From assembly GCF_027943255.1 (NCBI RefSeq), contig NC_072895.1:31346001-31410000 (forward strand): a stretch of DNA of 64,000 nucleotides. The letters run 5' to 3'. Origin of the DNA: Anastrepha obliqua. Its lineage: Eukaryota; Arthropoda; Insecta; Diptera; Tephritidae. Every line of letters begins with the position of its first letter. Position 1 is the first letter of the stretch. Positions 1 through 10,625 of this stretch are shown here, piece by piece. Under the pieces are notes generated by a model. That model did no database searches, was not told the DNA's origin, and saw only the letters and a list, made by a program, of their open reading frames with translations. The position numbers and the translations under genes are program-made.

Positions 1-432
1 AGATGCAGGTCGCAGAGGGGCCAATTTTGTTCAAGTGATATGTCAGGCTTCAGTGTCTAGTGCCGAAACTTTTCTTGCTCATCCGCTATCTCATTACCAG
101 GAACCCATATCAGAGTAATTTCAAGCCAAAGACTAAGCAGTTCTAGTGCCTCTCTACACTGTAAGACCAGTTTGGATGAGGTGGAATTGGAATCTAAGGT
201 CTTGATAGCTGGTTGACTGTTCGAAAAAATAGCTACTCTTGTTTCAAATTCTTTGTAGTGTTTTAGTGATTTGCATGCTTCTCTGATCGCTAATGGTTCT
301 GCCTGGAATAAACGTGCTTAGTCAGGCAGTCAAATTGACTGAGGTAGGTTGAGCGGCTCCGAATGAAAGCCAGCTTCCACACCACAGTTCGTCTTAGATC
401 CATCGGTATAGATTTCGATATCGTATCTTCCA
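1..432 (-). pseudogene. LINE ribonuclease H remnant (R1/LOA-like)
   Basis: Read on the minus strand, this is a broken RNase H domain from a non-LTR retrotransposon. The N-terminal motif IYTDGSKTNCGVEAG lies near 360-430, a central stretch with AIREACKSL and FSNSQPAIK follows, and a C-terminal WVPGNEIADE lies near 62-110. The frame changes after the first 30 residues, and a few residues are missing between VPG and NE. It resembles the R1/LOA-type RNase H at 17240-17935 in this window. The window edge cuts it. It abuts another LINE remnant head to tail at about 433. Certain as LINE RNase H; clade is inference. Confidence 0.75.
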
Positions 433-1350
433 ATCACATTTCCCTTTGCGCCTTTCTCTCCCTTTTTAGCTTCCTTATCGGCTACTTCGTTGCCGTGGAT
501 ACCGCACTGGCTCGGTACCCACATTAATTATATTTTAGTCTTATATGCAATCAGGGTATCTCGAATACATGCAATTAGCGGGCTTACGTTATTTGGGTTA
601 TGAATCGCCATTATTGTTGAGAGGCTATCGGTGCATATGGTGTATTTTCCTTTTGACGTTACCGCCCATTTTGCTGCTGATTTCACAGCATAGGCTTCAG
701 CTGAGAAAATGGAGCAGTAGGATAATAGCAACCCTTTGCTTATAATGCAAGAATCGTCAGAAACGACTGCATACGCGGTATTAGTATAATCTTTTGATCC
801 GTCGGTGTATACGAAAATCCAACCGTTGGAGTGAAGTTGGTGTTTTCGACTCGTAAAAACTTGTTTGAAAGTATCTGCAGAGGTGTTGTGCTTTGGAAAG
901 CACATTAATTCGTCTACCAAAAAAGAGGTATGTAGCGCCCATGGGGGATGTTTGCTGATTTTTAAGCACCTTGGTTTTATGTCAGGCTCAAGATGCGCTG
1001 TCTTTTGAACAACCCGATGGATGACTGATTGCTTTTTTATATGCCGCTTTCGTGTAACCGCTTGTTTTACTTTGTTGTGTAATAGAGGATTATGGGTATA
1101 AAAAAGTTTAGGTATCAGTCGTAATGTGCTCAATTCGAGTCTTTCTTGGATATGTGGCATGCAAGTTTCTACAAGTATATTCTTTGTATTCGTCGTGGGA
1201 AAAGCTCTGATGCTGCGTCTGATAGCCGAATGGTATGGCGCGTAAAGTTTTTTAAGTGAGTTTCCAGCGTGGTGCCCATGTATTGGAAGGCCGTAACCAA
1301 TGGCTGATAGGAGTAGAGCCTTAGTTGTGTTGATTAGGGTATTCGGATGA
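433..1350 (-). pseudogene. LINE ORF2 C-terminal part: RT thumb plus RNase H (I-clade-like)
   Basis: A minus-strand open frame (1160-528) holds the post-RT region and RNase H of a non-LTR retrotransposon. Visible motifs are VYTDGSKDYTNTAYAVV, FSAEAYAV and CTDSLSTIMAI, followed, after one TAA stop near 528, by WVPSQCGIHGNEVADKEAK at about 465-524. These supply all four RNase H acidic positions. Upstream (about 1160-1350) the frame continues as LLLSAIGYGLPIHG and the FPTTNTKNIL connector typical of I/Jockey-type elements. Both ends are truncated, and the 3' end runs directly into another RNase H at 432. Only one stop interrupts about 270 residues, so it is a fairly young remnant. Confidence 0.8.
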
Positions 1351-1379
1351 ATATTTGATTTTTGCGATTTACTTTAGCA

Positions 1380-1618
1380 TTCAACAAATTTCTTCGCCTC
1401 CAACTTTTTGATAAATTTTTTAATGTGGACTTTTGCACGGCCACAGAAAATCTCAGGCCTCAATTAAAGGCATGTTTGCCACCTTTTTCAGCTAGATGAT
1501 CAGCCGCTTCATTTACTTCATATCCCTTATGTCCAGGCACAAAACCTAATAATACTCTGTTTAAGTTCCCTAACAGGTTCAGGAAGTCATTTAACCATTT
1601 TGAGCATATTCCAAGTTT
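1380..1618 (-). pseudogene. LINE RNase H C-terminal fragment
   Basis: A third, distinct RNase H piece lies immediately upstream of the previous one in the same orientation. On the minus strand an open stretch ends with VLLGFVPGHKGYEVNEAADH and LAEKGGKHAFN, then a stop at about 1470. The matching family motif is W/FVPGHxGxxxNExAD, with the last catalytic Asp in AADH. The weakly readable tail (PEIFCGRAKVHIKKF) looks like the connector that follows RNase H in some R1- and Jockey-like elements. No RT is present. Identification as LINE RNase H is good; family is unknown. Confidence 0.65.
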
Positions 1619-2298
1619 TTCTAAAAATACTGTTTAGAAAAATTTGAAATTTTTATGAAAATTTGCTGGTTTTTTCAAGGGGACAGATATCTGTAAACGG
1701 CCATATTTTCCCTGATTTTCATTTAAATTATTTAAAAATGAAGAAGTCAATATATTTTTTTCAGTTTTACAGTTTCAATTTTTACAGTTTATTTATAAAT
1801 AAAAAAATTTGATATTTTTTTTTTTGGATCTACACTCAGTTCTTCCAGGAAGGTCGCAGCGGGGCTTCTCAATCGGCGGGCATTGTAGCAGCGGCGTCAG
1901 TGACCTGAATACCAAAAACCTAAATTTTTTTGTTTATTAATGCCATAATTTCTATATGAATTACTTATAAACGAAAAAAAAATGAATTTTGGGGCGAATT
2001 TTCCTACTATTTTTGCTTCGAAAAAAATTATTTTTTCGCAAAATTTTCGAAATTGTAAATTCACATAGAAAGTAGATCCATTGTTATACCACTGAAACTT
2101 TTCCTTACTTATGGGTTCCTTTTTAAACCATTCTGTGGCTTTTGTAAACGAGCGAAGCTTCGTTAGTTTTAGATGAGAACGAGAATGCAGTACCAACCGT
2201 CTAAAATCTCCTTCTGGCTAAGCCTTCACACTCACATAGAAGGTATGCGATTGTTTCTTCTTCTTAATTCAGCTATCGTGTTTCTTGTAACTTCTCTT
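1619..2298. other. AT-rich sequence, no gene seen
   Basis: Long runs of A and T with one GC-richer patch near 1845-1905. The open frame on the minus strand (1897-2196) has no recognisable motif and is rich in Phe and Lys, as expected from A/T-rich noise. No promoter or RNA gene is visible. Confidence 0.5.
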
Positions 2299-2302
2299 TT
2301 AA

Positions 2303-3038
2303 GAGGACCTGGTGGTCTTGAAATTTCAAAATATCGATTTTTTTGTTTTTTCAATATTTCGAAAGCATAGTATCTTAAGAATATACTGTGAAATTTTTAT
2401 GCGGAAAGTTCCAATATTATAGCCTACAGCCCATTAACTAGGTAAACAGCGGTCCGCGCGCTCCTGCACCTCAAACTTTAAACTCATTTGTCTCGAAACG
2501 ATTTTTTTCGGCCTGGAGTTGTCAAAAAACGAAAAACTGTTCAACCGAATCGTTTGAAGTTTTTATATGTTGGTGACAACATCAATGTCTATCAACTATC
2601 ACCCGTACTAGAATCTTATATTATTTCAGTTATTTCGCATAAACTGAAAACTGGCTCAAAAACTGAAAAAACCCGATTTTTAGAGTATCAAATTCAAAAC
2701 CGCGAAATTTTCTCAATTTTGTTTTTTTTTCGTTTGTTATTCTATGATAGTACGGAACAAAGCTACAGTCATACTGGTTAATAATTTTTTTGAGTTTTGT
2801 GTTTCGGACAAATAGAAGAGCCAAGTGGGCAGCACCGCCCAGGTCCAATTTTTAGGGAGGGTCAACATCAGAGCCATTTTTAAAATTATTAAAATTAAAA
2901 CAAAAAAAACTTTTTTCTTGCGTTTGTATGTAAAAGAAGTTAAATTAAAAGACTAAAACATTTAAAAAAAATTTAAATATTTAAATAAAAATTCCTGAAA
3001 ATATCCTGAATTTTCGACCTCTAGACCACCGGGACCCC
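2303..3038. mobile_element. F1 family, copy 1: TTAA-flanked inverted-repeat element, 736 bp
   Basis: The segment is bounded by TTAA at 2299-2302 and 3039-3042. Its ends are imperfect inverted repeats: left GAGGACCTGGTGGTCTTGAA, right, read in reverse, GGGGTCCCGGTGGTCTAGAG. The interior is AT-rich and non-coding, with blocks such as CGATTTTT and AAACTTTAAACTCATTT that recur in order in two other places (37151-37842 and 57605-58316). A TTAA target is used by piggyBac and Kolobok/T2 superfamilies; the GGGG-type end fits the latter better than the CCY start of piggyBac. No transposase is visible, so it is presumably non-autonomous. The superfamily is inference. Confidence 0.6.
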
Positions 3039-3042
3039 TTAA

Positions 3043-3650
3043 ATGTTTAAACTTTGAAAATATGCAAACAAAAAAAGTGTTTAGAGTTTTTCAAAACATT
3101 ATAATAGGATACCCCCTTAAGTAAAATCGAAATGGTAAATTATAAATTAGCGACTTCAATTTTTTCAAAACAAAAAGCAAAGAAAAAATGCTAAAATTTG
3201 TTTGTTTCGTTAACTGTAGGATTTAAAATTGCGCTACCCAATCGACCGGGACAACAGGAGCGCGAACTTGAGCCTAGTTTTGCTCTTTCTGAAAAGATTT
3301 TAAAACGTCAGACCATTAGCCAGCTCTCGGCGAATTTGACAGAATCAGTGGATGGGCTAACGTAGTCCGAGGAACGAAAATATTAAGAATTTGTTAGTGA
3401 TATACGAAAAAAAATGAACAGAATGTCACTTCTTAGCCGTCTGAGCAATGGCAAATTTGACTAGTGTGTGAATAGGTATATGCGAAATGATCATGCAGAA
3501 TTTAGCTCGCGAATACCCCCATTACGAGGCAGCCGATGTTCCCCTCATAATTTTGTTTCTCACCATATTTGGTCAATAAACCTAAACGTTTTTCCAATAA
3601 CTGGTTTATCTGCCACTATTGAGAGATAATTAACGATTTGTTTTGACCGA
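3043..3650. other. Intergenic, no gene seen
   Basis: No recognisable coding sequence. About 3190-3540 is less AT-rich and could be eroded TE sequence belonging to the mariner that follows, but I cannot align it to anything in the window. Confidence 0.4.
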
Positions 3651-3654
3651 AATG

Positions 3655-4060
3655 GGATGGTATTGATCTGGACGACATTTATTGTCAACAAGACGGCGCT
3701 ACGCGCCACACAAGCAACGAAACCATGGCCACCCAGATCTTGTGATTTAACACCTTGTGACTTTTTTCCTTGGGGCCACGTGAAAGAGAAGGTCTACGCT
3801 AACAGCCCAGGGTCGATTCGAGACCTCAAAGATGGAATTCGTGAGGCTATCGAAGACATAGGGCAGTCACTTTGCAATTCGGTTATGGAAAATTTCATGA
3901 AAAGGATATTGTCCTGTAAGCGTGGTCGTGGTGGTCATTTGCCTGATGTTTTTTCCACTATTCACGGCATACCTTCCTCTTTATAATGAAATAAACATCC
4001 GATCAGTTATGTTAGAAAGTTGCGTTTTTCTTTGAATATCAAAATAGCCCCTCTTATATG
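3655..4060 (+). pseudogene. DD41D mariner transposase C-terminal remnant
   Basis: Plus-strand remnant of a Tc1/mariner DDE transposase. The second catalytic Asp motif QQDGATRHTSNET is readable at about 3685-3725 in one frame. A deletion and frameshift then join it to WPPRSCDLTPCDFFPWGHVK (third Asp in the CDFF motif) and the tail ending CKRGRGGHLPDVFS, with a stop at about 3984. WPPRSxDLTPxDFFxWG is diagnostic of the DD41D group found repeatedly here. The 3' sequence to about 4058 may include the right end, but no matching left inverted repeat was found. Dead. Confidence 0.75.
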
Positions 4061-5020
4061 TTAACCCTATAGTAATCTATCATTCTTGAGTCTTGCTTAT
4101 ATTCGATTTATTGGACTTAAAAGTGATGCAGCTAAAACCCACCAGTGGTATAAAAAAGTGAAACGACGGGAGCTAATCATGGCTTAAAGTTCACCAGAAT
4201 TGGACCAGTGAGGCACTAGTGAATTTCTCTGTACGTTTCATGTGCGCAAATATTTATGTGTACATAACTTCAAATCTGTACATTTACACAATTACGATCA
4301 TTAGCGTTTGGCAGTTGGCAGTTGGTATGAATAGCCATAGGGTTCAAGTGTTGGCATCGCATCAAATAATTGCTTAACTTGAGCAGTCAATCCTATGAAT
4401 GTAAATATGTAACGGGTATAATTAAGTGGATACATAGATATTCGCATAGTAACAGCACAGCAAACACACAGAAATAAATATGAGTAATAGTTTAGGTTTA
4501 TAGATACACACATACATGCATAATACAATAGCTCTCTATGCACAATATGTAATAAGATCATTTGATTAATTTAATTAACTGCCATTCAGATAAAGCACTT
4601 GAGTCCTTTGAACAGTCGACAACTGGTAAATTTGACAAGCACTCGCACATACAGAGGAGCATTTAAATACGAGGATACATTAGGATGGGTTACATATATT
4701 GTCTACTTTGTTTAGGCCACTGAAATATGTATTCTACTGACAATTTTGCATAAAAAAAAATGTATGCAGACTTAGCTCTAAAATGGATTTCAAGCCACTT
4801 TGTTTGTAAATTTAGTTATTAGTCCCCTATCAAATTTGGTTTTTTATGTTGTTAATTTTTTTTCGGAAAAAAAGGTATGCAAGTGGTTTTCGGGACGAGA
4901 ATTTCATAATTAATGTTTATTTTGCTTAAACTATTTTTCTGGAGAAAGCAAAGCATCAAATACAGCCTGTAGTTTTTCACTTGAATCCAACTATGATGAC
5001 AACGCGTCTTCTTCTTACGC
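4061..5020. other. Intergenic, no gene seen
   Basis: AT-rich DNA with short TATGTA/CATACA-type stretches near 4260-4530. The minus-strand open frame at 4301-4561 is low-complexity and has no homology I recognise. No repeat boundary found. Confidence 0.4.
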
Positions 5021-5024
5021 GATT

Positions 5025-5290
5025 TTGGCCGAGTTTAACAAAGCGCGCCAGTCGTTTCTGTCTCCGCAAAATCTTTCTCTGAAACACTCCAAGGGACGCC
5101 TCATCGAATGTATGATAGTCATCGCCCAAGCTTCTGTGCCATACGTTAGGACGGCCAAGACGGGATCCTTGTGTAGTGGTAGTTTTGTTCGTCGAGAGAG
5201 GACTTTACTACTCAATTGCCTACTTAGTTCAAAGTAATACTTCTTGGCTAGTGAGATTCTTCGTTAAATTTGAATGTCCCTGGCCTACGT
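5025..5290 (-). pseudogene. LINE reverse transcriptase C-terminal fragment
   Basis: On the minus strand the frame from about 5215 reads SSKVLSRRTKLPLHKDPVLA then VLTYGTEAWAM. This matches the post-catalytic RT region of a non-LTR element, where the family pattern is SRRTKxxLYxxxxxPVLLYG(S/A)EAW. Downstream, ECFRERFCGDRN corresponds to the usual VFERKxLRxI block. Roughly 90 residues survive and both ends are lost. It is not one of the other LINEs in this window as far as I can see. Clade not assigned. Confidence 0.6.
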
Positions 5291-5531
5291 CAGCGAAATA
5301 AATAATGAAAAAAACAGTTTCTTAAGAAATCCAAATACGTCCTTCAATGTTTTTTCCTTTTTGGAACTCGGATGTACATTAAAAAGGAAGCAAAGAAGAA
5401 GGCCTTGAGTACAATTTCATAAAAATTCATTTTATGTTTATATGTAAAGTTTATAAAAGAAAAAAAAAAAGAAAAAAATATTTAATGCCGCACCCATTGT
5501 TAGAAATAAACTTCATTTAAACGATCTGACA

Positions 5532-5722
5532 TTGATAGAATCAGAATAGAATCAACTTAAATTGTGTCCCATTCATCCACAATTGCTTTTTATTAAATTG
5601 ATCAACCGTTCAAATTGCCATCCGTTTTGGTAAAGTCTACTAGTAGTCATTACAAACTTTACATAGTAGTCCCCAAACATTCTCAATGAGGTTTAAATCC
5701 GGGCTATATGCGGGTCAATCTA
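5532..5722 (-). pseudogene. Tc1-like transposase C-terminal fragment
   Basis: Minus strand. The fragment begins with PAYSPDLNLIENVWGLL, the classical third catalytic motif of Tc1 transposases, in which the Glu of LIENVWG is the E of DD34E. The Trp normally before PAY is a TGA stop. It continues, after stops, into NGWQFERLINLIKSNCG and a WDT-like end near 5575, close to the normal C-terminus. Nothing upstream survives: a LINE fragment of opposite orientation begins at about 5720. Certain as Tc1 DD34E type, clearly dead. Confidence 0.75.
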
Positions 5723-6209
5723 AACGGCCGATTTGGCTCTCTTCGAAGAAACCAAGAGGGATACGTGAATTGCAGGATTATCTACTTCTCACGACTATGG
5801 AAAGTTGCTCAAATTACCGCCATACCCAAACAAGGAAAAGATGCCACCAAAACTGCCTCATATCGACCCATCAGCTTATTGCCAATATTTTCAAAAGTGT
5901 TTGAAAAAATATTGTTCGACCGACTAGAATCAATTTTGACAGCAAAAAAAGTGATACCAAGCCATCAACTCTGATTTAAATGGCAACACTCAACAGTTCA
6001 ACAAATCCACAGGTAATCTACAAATGCTGGTTGGTTTATTTCCAATGAAGCCATACATCGTGACTTAAACAGAGACACTATCCCAGAAATAATGACAAAA
6101 TGTCGCACTAAGCATATACAGCGAAGATTAAAACGACTCACACCGACTGATCTAAATATAATATTTACAGTGTAATTACAAAAAAAAAAAAAAAAACATA
6201 ATAATAATA
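5720..6209 (+). mobile_element. Jockey-type LINE, internally deleted, with A-rich tail
   Basis: Plus strand. The frame 5708-5974 carries the N-terminal RT block: WKVAQITAIPKQGKDATKT, then SYRPISLLPIFSKVFEKILF. After a TGA near 5972 and WQHSTVQQIH, the sequence jumps directly to a C-terminal tail with NEAIHRDLNRDTIPEIMTKC and ends with a stop near 6175. The RT core with the FADD box is therefore deleted. A run of about 17 A (6180-6196) followed by CATAATAATAATAA is the 3' tail. The NEAIHRDL tail is shared with the opposite-oriented element at 6600-8035, so both belong to the same Jockey-like family. Confidence 0.75.
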
Positions 6210-6599
6210 ACAGATTCTTCTTACATTGGTAAAAGAATATAAAGACCCTAATTGTACAAAAATTATAGATTGTTAATATAGGTATAACATACTGTAATAA
6301 ATAAAGGGGAGATATTATTTTTTTTAAATGAAAATACTTTATTTGCAATCTGTCTTAGAATACAGATATTCATCAAAAGAGATCTTATTACCTAATGACA
6401 GCATAGTATTTACACTAGTGCAAAACTACATAGAAAACTATAGAATTTTTTCTTTTTACAATTCTTATGCATATTTTATGTTATTAGATTTAATTTTTAC
6501 TCGAAAATTGTATAACTTACTTCATTCATGTATAACTTAATATATATTAGAATTTTAAAATTAGTGGAGCATTTTAACATTTTCATATAATATTTAGCT
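6210..6599. other. AT-rich spacer between two Jockey-type tails
   Basis: Very AT-rich. Open frames in it (5998-6348 minus, 6328-6540 plus) are low-complexity and unrecognised. It lies between the 3' tails of two Jockey-type elements pointing toward each other. Confidence 0.5.
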
Positions 6600-8035
6600 C
6601 TTTTTTTTTGTTTTTTATTATTATTATTAAATTGACAAATTTAAAGGAATGGCAAGTCTATGACATGATTGCGCTTTAATCGTCTAATTTCACTGGTTGT
6701 GTCCAACAAGCAAATAGCATTTGTGTTTACATGATTTGACAATCTTTCAATGTATCTCTTAGAATATACTGAGATTTCTCTCTTAACAAATGGAATGCCT
6801 AGATCCATGTGTATGGCTTCGTTTTGATAAACCAAAGTGCATTAACAAGTGTTCGCAAGGTCTTTGACTGGTAGCGTTGCAAAATCTCCACATTGGACTT
6901 ACTAGCAGTTCCCCAAAGCTGTATACCGTAAATCCATATAGGCTTCCATATAGCTTTATACAATCTAACCTTGTTTTCTAGACTAAGTTGAGATTTGCCA
7001 CCAAGTAGCCAGTACATTCTTTTGGTTTTATTTTTAAGCTGTTGATGCTTAGCTTTAATATGATTTTTCCATGTGAGGCGTCGATCAAGATGCATTCCCA
7101 AGTACTTGACTGTGTCGCTAGTAGGAATTTGATGACCATTTAAATACACTGGAGGACATTGTTCTCTTCTTAGTGTAAATGTAATATGAATAGACTTGTC
7201 ATGATTAATATTAATTTTCCATTTATTGAGCCAAGTTTCCAAAGTGTGCAAGTGATTTTGTAGCAGGGGACTCACTAGATGGCAGGGGACTCACCAGATG
7301 CGATGAAGGCTGTATCATCAGCAAAAGTCGCCACTTCTACTTTTTCTGTTGTCGGCATGTCGTAAGCAAATATCGTATACAAGACTGGGCCTAAAACGCT
7401 ACCCTGAGACACACCTGCGTTGATACTATAAATTTCAGATGACGCATCTTGGTGCTTTACATAAAAGTGCCTGTCGCTTAGATAAGATTTAAGCACTAAG
7501 TAAAAATGTGCTGGTAAAAGTGTTTTAATTTTAAAGAGTAGTCCCATATGCCAAACTCTGTCGAATGCTTGTTGTACGTCAAGAAAGGTTGCAGAACAGT
7601 ATTCTCTTCTTTCAATCGCATCTGTAATAACATTCACAATTCTGTGGCATTGTTCTGGTGTGCCATGCCCAACTCTAAACCCAAACTGATGTTCAGGAAT
7701 GATATTTTGATCCTCAATTACAGGTAACATTCTTTTCAAAAATATTCTTTCGAATATCTTCGAGAATGTTACGAGCAAACTAATGGGGCGTTAGGACTTG
7801 ACGTTATTTTCAGGTTTGTTTGGTTTTGGGACCATTACTACGACAGCACACTTCCAATGTGTGGGGTAATGATTTACATTCAAGATACCATTATATATTT
7901 GTGTGAGTAACTTTATAGCATTTTGTGGTAAAGCCTTCACAACTCTACTATCAATACAGTCATATCCAGGACTTTTACAGTTATTCAATCGGGAAACTTC
8001 TTCAGTAACTTCGTCATCTGATATTTGTGTGATCC
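6600..8035 (-). mobile_element. Jockey-type LINE, 5'-truncated, nearly complete RT
   Basis: Minus strand. Three overlapping frames give most of an ORF2 reverse transcriptase. 7988-7791 holds NNCKSPGYDCIDSRVVKALP and VVMVPKPNKPENN. A TAA replaces the Tyr of SYRPISLL. 7778-7275 holds HQFGFRVGHGTPEQCHRIVN, the motif-A block ATFLDVQQAFDRVWH, NAGVSQGSVLGPVLY and the motif-C box ATFADDTAF. 7275-6799 holds the thumb, with VKYLGMHLDRRLTWKNHI. The C-terminal tail is NEAIHMDLGIPFVKREI. Both catalytic Asp of FADD are intact. The 3' end is marked by an A-rich tail at about 6601-6630. Nothing upstream of the RT survives. Two frameshifts and one stop make it a pseudogene. Confidence 0.85.
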
Positions 8036-8059
8036 TCCCGATCCAATTGGCACGGAGAT

Positions 8060-9183
8060 TCGATGAAGTTTAGTGTATCTTTAAAACTTCATCTCTGCAA
8101 AACTTCATCTTTCTTTCAGGTCCGTCTGAGGTGAACTTTTCCTCATCACTAAAACTGACGTTAACGAACTCTTACGACCAAAATTTATATTTGTCAGCGA
8201 ATTGCATTCAAGCGTTTTTATAGCACGGTTTTACCTAAGGCTTAGGCAGCTTTTTTCGTATTTGATGTTATCGTCAAAATTCGACGTTTAGTCATCTCTA
8301 CTGATAACTGAGGATTGATGCTGCACTTAACGACCTATTAGCTGCTAAATGCTTAAGGGGGGAGCCTGGTTTATAAGGTCAAAAAAATCAATTTTTTTTT
8401 CGTTTTAAGCGATTCCTATTATATTTCAGAATATTCACACAAAGTTACAGAGCCTAACTCTCAATATTTCCGCTGTGACCGGACAGCTATTGTACAAACT
8501 TTACCTTCTTTTCTCGACTTTTCATTTTTACGATTTCTTTGAATTGGCGTACATGAATGAAAAAAACTAATGAACCTTTTGAAATGAATCATAGCTTGTT
8601 CCCTTCAGTATTAAATTCTCTTCTATTTGAATAACAAAATAGATAAAAAAAAATTTTTCAAGATTTTTATACCAAATTGAAGTGAATTTTTTTTTATAGA
8701 AAGGCATTTTTTCTTTAAAACCTCCAAAAAGTTGAAATTTTGGAATTTCTCTCAGTTTTCTTAGTTCATTTAGAATAAAAAATGATGATAATTATAAATC
8801 CATTTGAATTTTTTGCTTTAGATAATAATTACGAGCTGTATCTTGTACGCCAGTTGGAAACTCCAGCGTTGCAGCGCTCTACTAATTTCTATGTTAAACA
8901 TTTTTTTCAACTTATTTTGACCAGTACAAAAATTGTTTATGCTTCTTAAATGTTCATTAAAAGATAGAAAAAACTTTGCAGTGCTAAATTAATTTTTTCC
9001 TTACAAAAAAAATCGCAAAGAAATGCAATTTTTAGACCTCATAAACCAGGCTGCCCCCTTAATACGACGCTTTGTTCGCTCATGAACAACAGAAGGACGG
9101 CCACGCTTTCCATGTGTTAAGTAATTTTTAGGATTTTTAAAAATCTTTACATCTTTGGTACACCAAATTCCTTTCGTTTCCAT
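8060..9183 (-). mobile_element. Tc1-like transposon remnant split by an F2 element
   Basis: Minus strand. 9183-9059 encodes an N-terminal piece with FKNPKNYLTHGKRGRPSVVH and ERTKRRI, resembling the linker of the paired-type DNA-binding domain of Tc1 transposases. The frame stops at a TTAA. If the 8357-9058 insert and one TTAA are removed, it runs on as KRRIKHLAANRSLSAASIL, then into degraded sequence and a block with DEEKFTSDGPERK (about 8104-8160). That block matches the first catalytic motif FSDEKKFNLDGPD of Tc1. Stops and frameshifts abound. No inverted terminal repeat was identified. Confidence 0.65.
8357..9058. mobile_element. F2 family, copy 1: TTAA-flanked inverted-repeat element, 702 bp
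   Basis: Bounded by TTAA at 8353-8356 and 9059-9062. The ends are good inverted repeats: left GGGGGGAGCCTGGTTTATAA, right, reversed, GGGGGCAGCCTGGTTTATGA, and the similarity continues inward for about ten bases. The interior is AT-rich and non-coding. The TTAA duplication is supported independently, because removing the element joins two halves of a Tc1-like reading frame. It probably mobilised with a transposase supplied elsewhere. A G-run next to TTAA resembles T2/Kolobok-type MITE ends more than piggyBac (TTAA-CCY). Superfamily is inference. Confidence 0.75.
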
Positions 9184-9990
9184 GGTCTTTTATAGATTCT
9201 GACTGGACTGAGATAGATTCTGCGTAAAATTACCGCTTGCCAAATTGACCCACCCTAATGCGTCTACATGCAAGCATTTACCAACAGTCGCTTAATCAAT
9301 GTTACACAATTCAAGAATTGTACCTAGTGGATTTTACTATAGTAAGCCCACTTAAATACTTGTATTCAGACATGCATACATGCATACATGACAATTAGGT
9401 GCATATTAGATTTTTGCATATGCATTCGTATGTACGTACATGTGTATGTATTTAATGCTAAATATGTATGTATGTATGTACGTGCGTATAATAGTAGTGA
9501 TTAGTTACTGAATTTGTCAGTGAGAGTTGGATCGATGAGTATAAAATGTGTTTTTATTGCCAGGTATGTAGCTCGTTGCAAGGCTTTAAGGAGTAGCCTC
9601 CTGCAAAAATTTTGAGTGGTGGTTATTGCTTAAATTGCACTGTGCGGAGATTTAAAACTTTTTCTAGTTTTGGGCAAATATTTTGATAGCTCAGTTTTCT
9701 TAAATGCGGTAAATAAATTCATTGGCACTTCTCGTTTTGCGAGATAAGATCTAGCTTTCGATGTAGCGGTATTGGAAATTTTGGTTTAATTTTAAAATGT
9801 TTGTGAGTAACTCCTTCAGTTTAAAGTCATTAAATAAAATTTCGCGCGTGACTTTTTTTAATATTTTCTTAACTATTTCTAAATGTTATCGGAATCTGTC
9901 GACTATATTTTGTTGAGGTGTTGCTGAGCGCTGTCTGAGTGACAAAACCCAGACCCGATTAGTAGATACAAAAGATGTCATCTGGCTTTG
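9184..9990. other. Intergenic with TATG microsatellite
   Basis: No coding signal recognised. A short (TATG)n run sits at 9463-9480 in a region rich in CATACATG/TATGTA motifs. The rest looks like ordinary unique AT-rich DNA. Confidence 0.5.
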
Positions 9991-9994
9991 AATA

Positions 9995-10625
9995 TGAATC
10001 TGCCTGTTTTGACTATTTTATTTTCAGCAATTTCTTTCAAGTTATCCATCGATAATTCCCCCAGCATTCTATGCCGTAGAGCACCCAGACTTGTCTACTT
10101 ACACAGATAGTGAAATACTGTTTCCCCAGATTCTTCTTGATTGCATCTATCAGTGTACGGCCATCCCATCTTTCTGGCAAGCTCTCTCAAAGGCGAATGG
10201 CCGGTTATTGTTGACGCAGTTAAAAATATGTCAACTCAAGGTTTCCTTACCAACTCGTCAGTTCTGGATTTGTTGAAATAGCACCATGTTTCTTTAGTTA
10301 TTTTGCAGGTATCCGTGTTAGTTCATCTGTCAACGGCCTGCTGCTGGAATAGTGAGAAGACCCCTCTTTTGTGCACGTCTTTGGGATAACCTATTTATAA
10401 CGCTTCGGGTTCGTTATAGGATGCCCCCTGTCTTGCCAGTTCATCAGTTTTCTCATTTCCTTTTATGTTGCTTTGGCCAGGTACCCAGATGAGTTTGATG
10501 TATGTCGTGCGCGCTAAAGCCTTAAGTTCATCTTTGCATCGTATGACGATTTTTGAATTGGCAGCTATATCAAGTAGTCCATACAACTGGCTGTTAGATA
10601 AGTGGTGTTGTGTTGGCCAATTAAA
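9995..10625 (-). pseudogene. R1/LOA-like LINE C-terminal remnant (RNase H and zinc knuckle)
   Basis: Minus strand. 10586-10395 carries the second half of an RNase H domain, with KIVIRCKDELKAL, then IKLIWVPGQSNIKGNEKTDE and LARQGASYNEPEAL. The last catalytic Asp is in KTDELA. Further along (to about 10080), past several stops, TGHSPLRELARKMGWPYTD and CNQEESGETVFHYLC correspond to the GH..L..H..R.G and C..C....ET..H..C zinc knuckle at the C-terminus of R1/LOA elements. RT and the first half of RNase H are missing. Confidence 0.7.

Noticed and set aside
4301..4561. 86-codon minus-strand frame
   Set aside because: Tyr/Cys/Ile-rich peptide without motif in AT-rich DNA; no splice or promoter context.
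8357..9058. piggyBac MITE
   Set aside because: TTAA fits, but the ends begin with G instead of the conserved CCY of piggyBac, so the superfamily was left open.
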